Source: an uncultured Bacteroidota bacterium (GTDB lineage: Bacteria; Bacteroidota; Bacteroidia; UKL13-3). From it: DNA of 58,406 bases. Below the pieces are notes generated by a model. It made no database searches and was not told the DNA's origin. It saw only the letters and a program-made list of their open reading frames with translations. A program made the translations under genes and the position numbers. Below are positions 8,034 through 15,921 of the stretch, piece by piece; position 1 is the first letter of the stretch; every line of letters starts with the position of its first letter. Location of the stretch: positions 1-58,406 of the forward strand of contig CAINMV010000016.1 in assembly GCA_903850915.1 (NCBI GenBank), given 5' to 3'.

Positions 8034-8411
8034 ATGAGGTACACTTCAGTAATTATAGGCGTTTCGGTACTGTTTTTTATGGCAATGATACCCGGAAAGG
8101 GTCATCTAAAGTTTGATGAATCATTTAAAGACCTTGGAATTGTGAAGCAAGGCGAGATAAATACCTATAGCTTTAGTTACACCAATTCTGGGGATAAAAA
8201 GGTTCGAATGGCCTCGGTGGTTGCAGCTAGCACCTGCCTTCACATTCAAACCATCAAGGATAGTATTATAGAACCTGAGGCTACGGCGGAAATTATTGTT
8301 GATTTTGACACCAATAAACATGCAAAAGGCGAGTTTGCATTTGGTATAACCGTAAATTCCAATGCAGACAATAGGGAAGTTAAACTTAAAATGTTTGGAG
8401 TACTTGAATAA
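8034..8411 (+). CDS. Small DUF1573-family exported protein
   Basis: A 125-residue protein with an N-terminal hydrophobic segment (about 4-22) that acts as a signal peptide or anchor, then one DUF1573 Ig-like beta-sandwich. It shows the family layout DLGIVKQGEINTYSFSYTNSGDKKV, then a Cys after the V.AS segment (residue 69, ASTC), then IEPEATAEIIVDFD. The common SCGCT motif is reduced to a single Cys. DUF1573 proteins are abundant and exported in Bacteroidota; their role is unknown. It is divergent from queA and convergent with the FAD oxidase gene. A second, longer DUF1573 protein is at 41737-42807. Confidence 0.75.
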   Translation: MRYTSVIIGVSVLFFMAMIPGKGHLKFDESFKDLGIVKQGEINTYSFSYTNSGDKKVRMASVVAASTCLHIQTIKDSIIEPEATAEIIVDFDTNKHAKGEFAFGITVNSNADNREVKLKMFGVLE

Positions 8412-8444
8412 AGTAAATCACTCAGCATAATTTAATAAACAAAA

Positions 8445-9845
8445 TTAAATCACCTTTTCTGGGTTCATAATTCCTTGAGGATCAAATACCTTTTTAATGC
8501 CTCGCATTAGATTAAGTTCAGTCTCACTAAAAATTATATTCATGTATTTTCTTTGAACATAGCCAATACCGTGTTCGCCGCTTATGGTACCGCCTAATTT
8601 CTTGCAAAGTTCAAATATCTCCCGAATGGCTTTATCCTCAACCAATTGCCAATTTGTGGTATCCATCGCGTCGCGTAAAATATTAACATGAAGATTGCCA
8701 TCACCGGCATGACCATAGCATATTGAACGGAAACCATACCTGACACCAATTTCTTTGACCCCCTGGAGTAGTTCTGGTAAATTGGCTCTACTTACTACCG
8801 TATCCTCTTCTTTATAAATGCTGCTATGTTTTACTGCTTCTCCAATACATCTTCTTATACGCCACCATTGTTCTTTTTGTTCGGTATTGTCGGCCAATAA
8901 AACGTCTTTACAACCATTTTCAAATGCAATTTCACTTATCACTTCACATTCTTTCATTATAAATCCATCGTTATTTCCATCAACTTCAATCATTAAAACA
9001 GCATTTATATCGAATTCAACCTTCCTGTTTAGTCCAAGAAAATCATAGGCACACTGTATTGCATCTCGTTCCATTAATTCAATACAAGATGGCGTAATTC
9101 CGGCGATAAATATAGCCGTGACAGCCTTACAAGCATCTATTGCGTTATTAAATGGCACCCAAAGTAAGATGTTTTTCTGAGGTAGTGGGATTAACTTTAA
9201 AACAATTTTGGTTACAATTCCAAGGGTACCTTCACTACCAACCACTAATTGCGTTAAATTAAAGCCTGTGGCATTTTTTAATGTATTCGCTCCTGTCCAT
9301 ATTATATCGCCGTTGGGTAATACCATCTCTAAATTTAAAACGTAATGGCTGGTAACGCCATATTTTACGGCTTTTGGTCCACCCGAATTTTCAGCTATGT
9401 TGCCACCAATGCTGCAACTTCCTTTACTCGCTGGATCCGGCGGGTAGAATAGGTTTTTTTCTTTTACAGCAATTTGAAGTGCTTCGTTAATTACACCTGG
9501 TTCAACAATGGCTTGAAGATTATTTTCATCTATTTTTAGGATACGATTCATACGTTCTAAACTTAGCAATAATCCTCCTAAAACAGGCAATGCCCCTCCA
9601 CTTAAACCAGTTCCTGCACCTCTGGGGGTAATTGGAATATTAAATTTGGCGCAACATTTCACAATCCATTGCACCTCTTCCACCAAGGTAGGTCTTGCAA
9701 CTACCTCAGGTAAGAAATGTAAATCCTCCGTATAATCATGTGAATAATCATGCAAGATGGATTCTTCAAAAAGAAATACATCTTTCGATACTTTCTCAAA
9801 TAAAAAGGAAAGGAAAGTACCATCTATTTTATTAAATTGGTTCAT
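8445..9845 (-). CDS. FAD-linked oxidase, GlcD-like (glycolate/D-lactate dehydrogenase family)
   Basis: A cytoplasmic flavoprotein that oxidises a 2-hydroxy acid such as glycolate or D-lactate. Of 466 residues, the FAD_binding_4 domain has VARPTLVEEVQWIV and the PRGAGTGLSGGA loop (74-85). The C-terminal FAD-oxidase domain has GHAGDGNLHVNIL and GGTISGEHGIGYVQRKYM, the signature of GlcD/LDHD-type enzymes. No glcE or glcF partner is adjacent. The CCG-type Fe-S protein at 20040 could in principle serve with it, but that is speculation given the distance. The substrate is not fixed by sequence. Confidence 0.88.
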   Translation of the reverse strand: MNQFNKIDGTFLSFLFEKVSKDVFLFEESILHDYSHDYTEDLHFLPEVVARPTLVEEVQWIVKCCAKFNIPITPRGAGTGLSGGALPVLGGLLLSLERMNRILKIDENNLQAIVEPGVINEALQIAVKEKNLFYPPDPASKGSCSIGGNIAENSGGPKAVKYGVTSHYVLNLEMVLPNGDIIWTGANTLKNATGFNLTQLVVGSEGTLGIVTKIVLKLIPLPQKNILLWVPFNNAIDACKAVTAIFIAGITPSCIELMERDAIQCAYDFLGLNRKVEFDINAVLMIEVDGNNDGFIMKECEVISEIAFENGCKDVLLADNTEQKEQWWRIRRCIGEAVKHSSIYKEEDTVVSRANLPELLQGVKEIGVRYGFRSICYGHAGDGNLHVNILRDAMDTTNWQLVEDKAIREIFELCKKLGGTISGEHGIGYVQRKYMNIIFSETELNLMRGIKKVFDPQGIMNPEKVI

Positions 9846-9862
9846 TTATAGGAAAAATATAA

Positions 9863-11842
9863 CTATTGAATTATTACCTTTTTGGAATAAATAACTCCGT
9901 TGTCATTGGCTCTCACTAAGTAAATCCCACGGCTTAGGTTTGCTACATTAATATCATTAGATTCATTGGTGACTGTAGCGTTAAAAACTTCCTTTCCTGT
10001 AATATCGATAACAGAAACTAAGGCAATTCCATCAATTTGATTCAACTCAATATGTATTTGTCCTGAAGAAGGATTGGGATAAACCAACAGATTGCTGTCA
10101 TCTGAATTGTTTTCATTTACGCCTAAAAGATACGATGTGGTAAAATTATAAAGTATCTCACTTCCAAAATCCATTACAAAGTTTTTGGCAGTGGTTCCAC
10201 TCATTCGTTTAAACGATAAATAGCCTGAACCAGCAGCAGTATCAGCCCACCAAGTTATCCCATCGCCACCTTCATCACGAAGCACAAAGCTATGGCACCC
10301 TACGGCCAAATGTATGGTATCTTTATAAACGAAGTTCTTTGCAGTAAAGCCACCACGTTGAAAAACGACATTATTACCCCAATCTAAGAACTTGTAGCTA
10401 TTCTCTTCTGGACGATTATTCGTTTTAAACCAAACAATAATATCTGCATCTTGCTTTGGAGTAATTATAACCGAGCTTATTTTTTTATTATCAAAATTCC
10501 ATTGATCCGTCGCATTATTTACACTGAGTATTTCTGCTTCAAAAACACTTCCATTAACTGCTCCTGTCCAATTTATAGCTGGAAGTGTGATTTGTTTTAT
10601 TTGATTAAAGTTAAGCGTATCGCTCCATGTGTAGATGGATTTTACACCTGTGCTTAATCCATATTTAATATTGAAATTGTAAATTGTATTTTTTCCATTG
10701 TTTTTTACTTCAATGATGGGACCATTGCAAATTGGATTAAAATGACGGTAATTCTCATTGCTGCTTGGTGTAATAATGTCGGTTAAAGATATGTCGTTGG
10801 TGAAATTATAATCGCCATATTGAAAAAAAACTGAACTAATGATATAAGAAGCACCTCCACTACCACTATAAGTATATGGATTGAAATCGACATCCACACT
10901 ATCAGAAGAACCAGGATGCAATAGCGCAGAAGGCATGTCATAAGAAAAGGTGTTAACTTTAGTGCCAGGGCACCAGTTGGCCCGGTTATAAATCCAGGTT
11001 CCACCTTGTGGGGAAATAGGATTAATGCCACAATCTTCACGCCAGATGCGCATATCACCAACTTTTGCGTTATTAAGCATCACCTTTGCTTTCTCATCAT
11101 AAAATTCAGCAGCGTTAATATCATTGTTAAAGCCATGACCAGATGGCGTAAATTGCAATGAGGCTCCTTTCGCATTCGCAAGCACATTAACAGCTAATTT
11201 AGGTAGTACTTTCTTTTCAAATGTGTCTGGCACTCCATATCCATAGCCATTGCCACCCGCACCCCATAAGTTTTCAAGTTTCAAAACATTTCGTGGTGGC
11301 GCTCCTTCAATAAAATAGAAATCTACGGTGGCTGCAAACCCAGTGCTATAACCTGAATAGAAACAACGTATCGTTCCTGAATCTTTTAAAAGTGATGCGA
11401 AATCGGTAACGTCGAAAAGATATTGATGTTGCCAACTTGGCTGATAGCCATTGGTGCCGGCTTTCATATAGGTTCCATAAGGTGTGATTACCCGACCTAA
11501 CTCAAACTTTTCTATTCTTTCGTTTTTTTTCCAAGTAGTATCATGTTTTCCATTGGTGGTATCAATTTTTGTAATGCTTGAATCATAAACACCTAAAGGT
11601 TTTAAATACTGAATATTGTTAGTATAGTCCCATCCACTACAACCTAAACTAGAACAGCCCAAGGTGTATTTCATTAATATTTGATGATACGATTTTGAAC
11701 CATCGGGGAACTTTCCTTTGAAATCAAAATTCCCGTAATAATTCATGTCCATTTTATTTTGAAAACGGACGACTGTGGTATCACCATTGGCCGCCAACAA
11801 TACGATGGGCATTAAAAAGAAAACAAAAAGAATGCTTTTCAT
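9863..11842 (-). CDS. Secreted peptide-N-glycosidase F-like protein with T9SS type A sorting domain
   Basis: From ATG 11842 (better than 11863) an Sec signal peptide MKSILFVFFLMPIVLLAANG is followed by a PNGase F-like N-terminal domain. GCSGWDYTNN places an Asp at residue 72 and FELGRVITPYG a Glu at 114. These look like the Asp60 and Glu118 catalytic region of Elizabethkingia PNGase F, though I infer this from memory of the family. The LFDVTDF and VDFYFIEGAPP stretches also fit. The middle has beta-rich domains. The last ~75 residues are a type A sorting tail (VYPNPSSGQIHIEL, GIYLVRANDNG, SKKVIIQ), so export is through the type IX system. It may remove N-glycans from glycoproteins; activity is unproven. 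It stands alone between the GlcD gene and a divergent glycosyltransferase. Confidence 0.8.
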   Translation of the reverse strand: MKSILFVFFLMPIVLLAANGDTTVVRFQNKMDMNYYGNFDFKGKFPDGSKSYHQILMKYTLGCSSLGCSGWDYTNNIQYLKPLGVYDSSITKIDTTNGKHDTTWKKNERIEKFELGRVITPYGTYMKAGTNGYQPSWQHQYLFDVTDFASLLKDSGTIRCFYSGYSTGFAATVDFYFIEGAPPRNVLKLENLWGAGGNGYGYGVPDTFEKKVLPKLAVNVLANAKGASLQFTPSGHGFNNDINAAEFYDEKAKVMLNNAKVGDMRIWREDCGINPISPQGGTWIYNRANWCPGTKVNTFSYDMPSALLHPGSSDSVDVDFNPYTYSGSGGASYIISSVFFQYGDYNFTNDISLTDIITPSSNENYRHFNPICNGPIIEVKNNGKNTIYNFNIKYGLSTGVKSIYTWSDTLNFNQIKQITLPAINWTGAVNGSVFEAEILSVNNATDQWNFDNKKISSVIITPKQDADIIVWFKTNNRPEENSYKFLDWGNNVVFQRGGFTAKNFVYKDTIHLAVGCHSFVLRDEGGDGITWWADTAAGSGYLSFKRMSGTTAKNFVMDFGSEILYNFTTSYLLGVNENNSDDSNLLVYPNPSSGQIHIELNQIDGIALVSVIDITGKEVFNATVTNESNDINVANLSRGIYLVRANDNGVIYSKKVIIQ

Positions 11843-11994
11843 GTATAAATGATTTTCGGACAAAGTACCTAAAAAGAAATGACAATTGTAAGGGAAACTT
11901 ATAAGTCAATTATGTATTATTAATGGTGTCTATTAATCAATGTTCTGAAAATATAGATGACACATTGAAATTTAATAATGAATTTAATATTGAT

Positions 11995-12002
11995 TAATTT
12001 TG
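11995..12002 (+). promoter_or_regulatory. -7 promoter box TAATTTTG for GT2 gene
   Basis: Exact TAnnTTTG match, 4 nt before the GTG start at 12007, so the mRNA is probably leaderless. No -33 TTG at the right distance. Confidence 0.55.
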
Positions 12003-12006
12003 CAAA

Positions 12007-12918
12007 GTGTCTAGTTTTTCAAATGATTTAGTATCAATAGTAATTGCAACATATAATAGAAGTAATGTTCTTAAATACGCAATACAATCAGTGCTTAATC
12101 AAAGTTATACTGATTGGGAGCTGATAATTGTTGGGGATTGTTGTACTGACAATACGCGAGAGGTGGTAGAGTGTTTTAAAAACACTAAAATAGTTTATGT
12201 GAATTTAAAGGAAAATGTAGGAGAGCAATCAGGACCAAATAATTATGGCGTGTCAATTGCAAATGGCAATTACATTGCGTTTTTAAATCATGATGACCTT
12301 TGGCTTCCTAACCATTTGGAAGCCTTGATGAAACAAATTAAAGCATTTAATGCTGATCTTGTTTATTCATTGTATTATCCGATTCCTGTTACAGAAAAGG
12401 TGAATCTAATTTCTTTGCGATGGAACAATTCTCATGATTTAATTTATGGTTCACCTGCATCAACATGGCTTTTTAAAAAAAACTTACATACATTAGTTGG
12501 CCCTTGGAGATTTTACAAGGAGATTTTTGATATTCCTTCACAAGACTGGTTACGAAGAGTGTCTAAAAGCTATAAAATTATAGTATCGAATGAGCTAACA
12601 GTAATTGCAATTCAATCAGGTGCTCGTGTTAATTCTTATAAAAACAGTGTTGATGTTGAACATAAATATTATTTCGATGCAATAATTGAAAATCCTAATG
12701 AATTAGTCAAGGGCATACTTTTCAATCAAATTGTCGAATTAAAGGCCAGAGATCGAAGTTTAAAATATCATATATTTGCCATTTTACGTAATATTGTAAT
12801 TAAAATTTTAATAACATTTGGTCAAAGACCAGGAGCTTTTTTAGCTATGCTAAAAAGCACAAAAAAAGGCGGATATCTCGATGAGCTTCGTAAAACTCGG
12901 GGGTTGCCGAAACTTTAA
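12007..12918 (+). CDS. Glycosyltransferase family 2
   Basis: A GT-A fold transferase of 303 residues. It opens with VSIVIATYNRSNVLKYAIQS, then the nucleotide-sugar Asp in IIVGDCCTDNT, then the acidic metal motif in FLNHDDLWLPNHL (about 95-107). The GTG start is preferred because no ATG precedes the conserved start and the -7 box is 4 nt away. The C-terminal ~80 residues contain a hydrophobic helix (HIFAILRNIVIKILITF), possibly membrane-associating. The RmlC-like cupin gene follows after 32 bases, so the two probably form a short operon for a surface glycan. Donor and acceptor unknown. Confidence 0.88.
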   Translation: MSSFSNDLVSIVIATYNRSNVLKYAIQSVLNQSYTDWELIIVGDCCTDNTREVVECFKNTKIVYVNLKENVGEQSGPNNYGVSIANGNYIAFLNHDDLWLPNHLEALMKQIKAFNADLVYSLYYPIPVTEKVNLISLRWNNSHDLIYGSPASTWLFKKNLHTLVGPWRFYKEIFDIPSQDWLRRVSKSYKIIVSNELTVIAIQSGARVNSYKNSVDVEHKYYFDAIIENPNELVKGILFNQIVELKARDRSLKYHIFAILRNIVIKILITFGQRPGAFLAMLKSTKKGGYLDELRKTRGLPKL

Positions 12919-12950
12919 ATTAAACATATAACAAATACAATTAGATTAAC

Positions 12951-13481
12951 ATGGAAAATAGTGATTTTGGATTCAAAAAAGATGGAGTTAGTATTACTTC
13001 CGATTGGGACTTGGTAAATCAGAGCCTCATTGAAGGTGTGCGTACCAAGGAGATTAAAAATGTACTTAAAAATAATGGCGTTTTAACAGAGGTTTGGCGC
13101 AAATCGTGGAATTTAGATGGAGAACCCGTAGAACAGGTATTTCAAGTTACACTTTCACCTGGTGAATTTAGTAGTTGGCACTTGCATGAATTTACTACCG
13201 ATCGCCTCTTTGTAAATATAGGTACTATGAAGATTGTATTATATGATACACGGAAGGATTCTCCAACATACGGATTGATAAATGAATTTAATATTGGTGC
13301 GCTTAGGCCTATGATAATTATTATACCACCTTTGGTTTGTCATGGTATAAAAAATATTGGCAACGAAATGGCATCAATATTAAATTTAGTTGACCAAGCA
13401 TACACATATCAAGATCCTGATCACTGGAGGATACCGGAAAATTCAGACTTGATTCCATATTCTTTTTTACCTAAATACTAA
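12951..13481 (+). CDS. RmlC-like cupin, dTDP-sugar 3,5-epimerase-related protein
   Basis: A 176-residue cupin fold protein resembling dTDP-4-dehydrorhamnose 3,5-epimerases. A His-rich strand SSWHLHEFTTDRLFVNIG (about 72-89) occupies the place of the catalytic His strand. Then come VLYDTRKDSPTYG and the closing VCHGIKNIGNEMASILNLVD. It lacks the exact RGLHFQ motif of true RmlC, so it may be a divergent sugar epimerase or isomerase, or a binding protein. It follows the GT2 gene on the same strand with a short gap. It is convergent with the next gene, with only two bases between stops. Confidence 0.68.
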   Translation: MENSDFGFKKDGVSITSDWDLVNQSLIEGVRTKEIKNVLKNNGVLTEVWRKSWNLDGEPVEQVFQVTLSPGEFSSWHLHEFTTDRLFVNIGTMKIVLYDTRKDSPTYGLINEFNIGALRPMIIIIPPLVCHGIKNIGNEMASILNLVDQAYTYQDPDHWRIPENSDLIPYSFLPKY

Positions 13482-13483
13482 TT

Positions 13484-13909
13484 TTACCGAATAAGCAACA
13501 ATAGGGCATTCATGTTTTTAACACCTTTTTGTTGCCCTTCTATATGTATAAACGCCTTATAAGAACCAGGGGGCAAGCGTTTTTTTTTGTAGGTTCCGTC
13601 CCACCCATCGGAAATAGTGGTGGTATAAAAAACCCGATGATTCTCGTTATCACAAACTTCCATCTCGTACTTGCGAATAGGATTTAATATTGCACTTACA
13701 AATACTTGCGGTGAATCTAACTTATAAGCACCATAAGCGAATATCGGCTTGAATTTCTCATTTAAGATTGGTCCATCATGGTCAGGAGAGAAAGAATAAG
13801 GTACATTAATTATTAAAGAATCGATGGCAACGTCATTTTTACTGTAATTTTCTTTTTTACAAGAAAATAAAAACCCAAGTACAATAATTAATACTAAACT
13901 ATAACGCAT
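13484..13909 (-). CDS. Mini lipoprotein made of one CHU_C-like (T9SS type B sorting-like) domain
   Basis: 141 residues. A lipoprotein signal ends LGFLFSC (Cys17), followed by KKE. The rest resembles the gliding-motility-associated CHU_C domain used as a type B T9SS signal. VPYSFSPDHDGPILNEKFKPI stands for the usual TPNGDGINDxFxPI block, and SDGWDGTYKKKRLPPGSYKAFIHI for the WDGxxxG...PxGxYxY block. Such domains normally sit at the end of large secreted proteins; here it is nearly the whole mature protein. Its start overlaps the PorP/SprF gene by 11 bases, so the two are translationally coupled. That SprF handles this protein is an inference. Confidence 0.72.
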   Translation of the reverse strand: MRYSLVLIIVLGFLFSCKKENYSKNDVAIDSLIINVPYSFSPDHDGPILNEKFKPIFAYGAYKLDSPQVFVSAILNPIRKYEMEVCDNENHRVFYTTTISDGWDGTYKKKRLPPGSYKAFIHIEGQQKGVKNMNALLLLIR

Positions 13910-14801
13910 AACCTGCTGATATTGTTATAAAGTTACTGTTTCCATTGGTCGATCTGCTGTTTGGCATAACATCAACGATTGCTGCCGCTCTCCAATGTTT
14001 AGTGGGTAAATACCCCAAAGCCAACTTCAAACTGCCTGAAAAATTAGATTCAAGTCCAAAAACATATTTTTCGTTGTAAATAAAATCGGACTTGACAATT
14101 AATTGATGGTAATTAATATACTGTCGATACATCAGTGAAACAACTTCTTTTTCTTTCTTACCGATAGAAAATTGTTGACCGGCATATATCTTTATTTCTC
14201 TTGGAATAAATGTAGCTGGACCTGCAGCATTTCCAAAGGACAAGTATGGTTGAGTGATATTATTGATGATAATTCCTGTAAAAAAAGGCTTTTTAATAGG
14301 CAAATAATATAACGCAGCTAGGTCGAAAGAAGCACTAAATACTTCTTTTACAAGTCTAGTTTCATTGGTATGGTATCTTACACCTGCAGTTGGACTAATT
14401 TGATCTGCCCATATCAATTTATCCCAATCCAACGATGCATTTATTAATTTTAGAGCAACACCAAAAGACAGCGTACCTTTTTTTTTGATTTTGTAGTATT
14501 TATTAAGAGAAATCGCTTTTACAGAAGTTGTATAAGCGTAGTCGCTTTCATAATTTTGTTTGAACTGTAACGCAAACTTAAGAGCTTTAATATAATAACA
14601 TCCTGAATAAAAACCGTTTAATCGCCTATCATTGTTAGAAGTTCCAAAGCCAAATCCAGAATTCCCGGAAACCTTACCCTGTAAATGCAATGCTGCTGGA
14701 TTCTCTAAATTGTAATGAAAAATCCGTAAATAATAATATTCTTTTTGTGCAAATAAAGTTGCAGAAAATAAAAATAACAAACCAATGAGTACTGTTTTCA
14801 T
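13899..14801 (-). CDS. PorP/SprF-family type IX secretion system membrane protein
   Basis: An outer-membrane beta-barrel of 300 residues. A signal peptide (MKTVLIGLLFLFSATLFAQ, cleavage after Ala-Gln) leads into YLRIFHYNLENPAALHLQGKVS, the usual PorP/SprF opening with the NPA motif. Repeated amphipathic strands and a GYAL end follow. Known family members assist secretion or surface attachment of type B (CHU_C) cargo. The next gene, overlapping by 11 bases, is a minimal CHU_C-like lipoprotein, which fits that link. A TAGATTTG box on the minus strand, 7 nt before the ATG, is the likely promoter. Confidence 0.82.
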   Translation of the reverse strand: MKTVLIGLLFLFSATLFAQKEYYYLRIFHYNLENPAALHLQGKVSGNSGFGFGTSNNDRRLNGFYSGCYYIKALKFALQFKQNYESDYAYTTSVKAISLNKYYKIKKKGTLSFGVALKLINASLDWDKLIWADQISPTAGVRYHTNETRLVKEVFSASFDLAALYYLPIKKPFFTGIIINNITQPYLSFGNAAGPATFIPREIKIYAGQQFSIGKKEKEVVSLMYRQYINYHQLIVKSDFIYNEKYVFGLESNFSGSLKLALGYLPTKHWRAAAIVDVMPNSRSTNGNSNFITISAGYAL

Positions 14802-14896
14802 ATTTAATCAAATCTATTAAAAGTAAACGAAAATTCTAGGTTATTATTTCAACAAAATAATGCAAACAAATCACCGAAGTGAAAATCCTCTAAAAA

Positions 14897-15850
14897 TTAA
14901 AAAACCTTTTGAGCAATATATTTTGTGGCTTCACTTAGGCCCATAGTGTAAAAGTGCAAAACAGGCACCCCTCCATTTTTTAATTCTTTGCATTGTTGCA
15001 CACACCAATCTAAGCCAATTTGTTTAACATCCTCATCCTTTGCCGTATTTACAGCTTTAGTAAGATCTTGTGGCATCTCAATATTAAAAATATTTGACAA
15101 GCCTACGAGTTGTTTGCGATTTGTTAGCGGCTTTATACCCGGAAATATTGGAATATTTATACCTTCTTCGCTACATCGTTTCACAAAATTAAAGTACTTA
15201 GTATTGTCGAAAAACATTTGAGTAACAATAAAGTTGGCACCCGCATTTACTTTCCGTTTTAAAAATGCCATATCGGCATCTAAGCTAAGCGCTTCATAAT
15301 GTTTCTCCGGATAGCCTGCCACTCCACAACAGAAATTGGATGCCGTAGCTTCATTAATTTCATCATCAAGGTATTTTCCTGAATTTAAATTCTGAATTTG
15401 CTCCAATAATTCGAGGGCGTTTTTATTCCCATTTTTATCAGGGACAAACATTTTTTCATGTTTCACATTATCTCCACGCAGAACCAAAACATTATCAATA
15501 CCCAAAAAATTCAGATCAATAAGTGCATTTTCCGTTTCTTCTTTATTAAACCCACCACAAATTAAATGCGGAACCGTATCTACTTTGTATTTATTCATAA
15601 TTGCGGCACAAATAGCAACAGTTCCTGGTCTTTTTTTAGTCGACACTTTTTCTTCCGAACCATCGGCCTGTTTGCGTATGATAAACTCTTCACGATGATA
15701 AGTAACATCAATAAAGGCAGGCTTAAATTCCATCAAAGGATCTATACCATTAAAGACACTTTCAATACCTTTTCCTTTAAGTGGTGGAAGGATTTCTATT
15801 GAAAATAATGTTTTTCCTGCTGCTTTATTAATGTGATCGGTAATGTGCAT
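14897..15850 (-). CDS. metF: Methylenetetrahydrofolate reductase MetF
   Basis: Reduces 5,10-methylene-THF to 5-methyl-THF, the methyl donor for MetH. A TIM-barrel flavoenzyme of 317 residues starting MHITDHINKAAGKTLFSIEILPP, with the substrate Glu in the EILPP segment. PHLICGGFNKEETENAL, NVLVLRGDN and FIVTQMFFDN are the expected strand motifs. It is the last gene of the leftward metH-metF unit (72 bases after metH part 2). It is probably under the same SAM-I riboswitch far upstream. Confidence 0.95.
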   Translation of the reverse strand: MHITDHINKAAGKTLFSIEILPPLKGKGIESVFNGIDPLMEFKPAFIDVTYHREEFIIRKQADGSEEKVSTKKRPGTVAICAAIMNKYKVDTVPHLICGGFNKEETENALIDLNFLGIDNVLVLRGDNVKHEKMFVPDKNGNKNALELLEQIQNLNSGKYLDDEINEATASNFCCGVAGYPEKHYEALSLDADMAFLKRKVNAGANFIVTQMFFDNTKYFNFVKRCSEEGINIPIFPGIKPLTNRKQLVGLSNIFNIEMPQDLTKAVNTAKDEDVKQIGLDWCVQQCKELKNGGVPVLHFYTMGLSEATKYIAQKVF

Positions 15851-15921
15851 GGATGAATAAAGTTTGTTTTATAACTAATTTACTACTAATGATTAGAAAA
15901 ATGAAAAGATAATTGTTTGTA

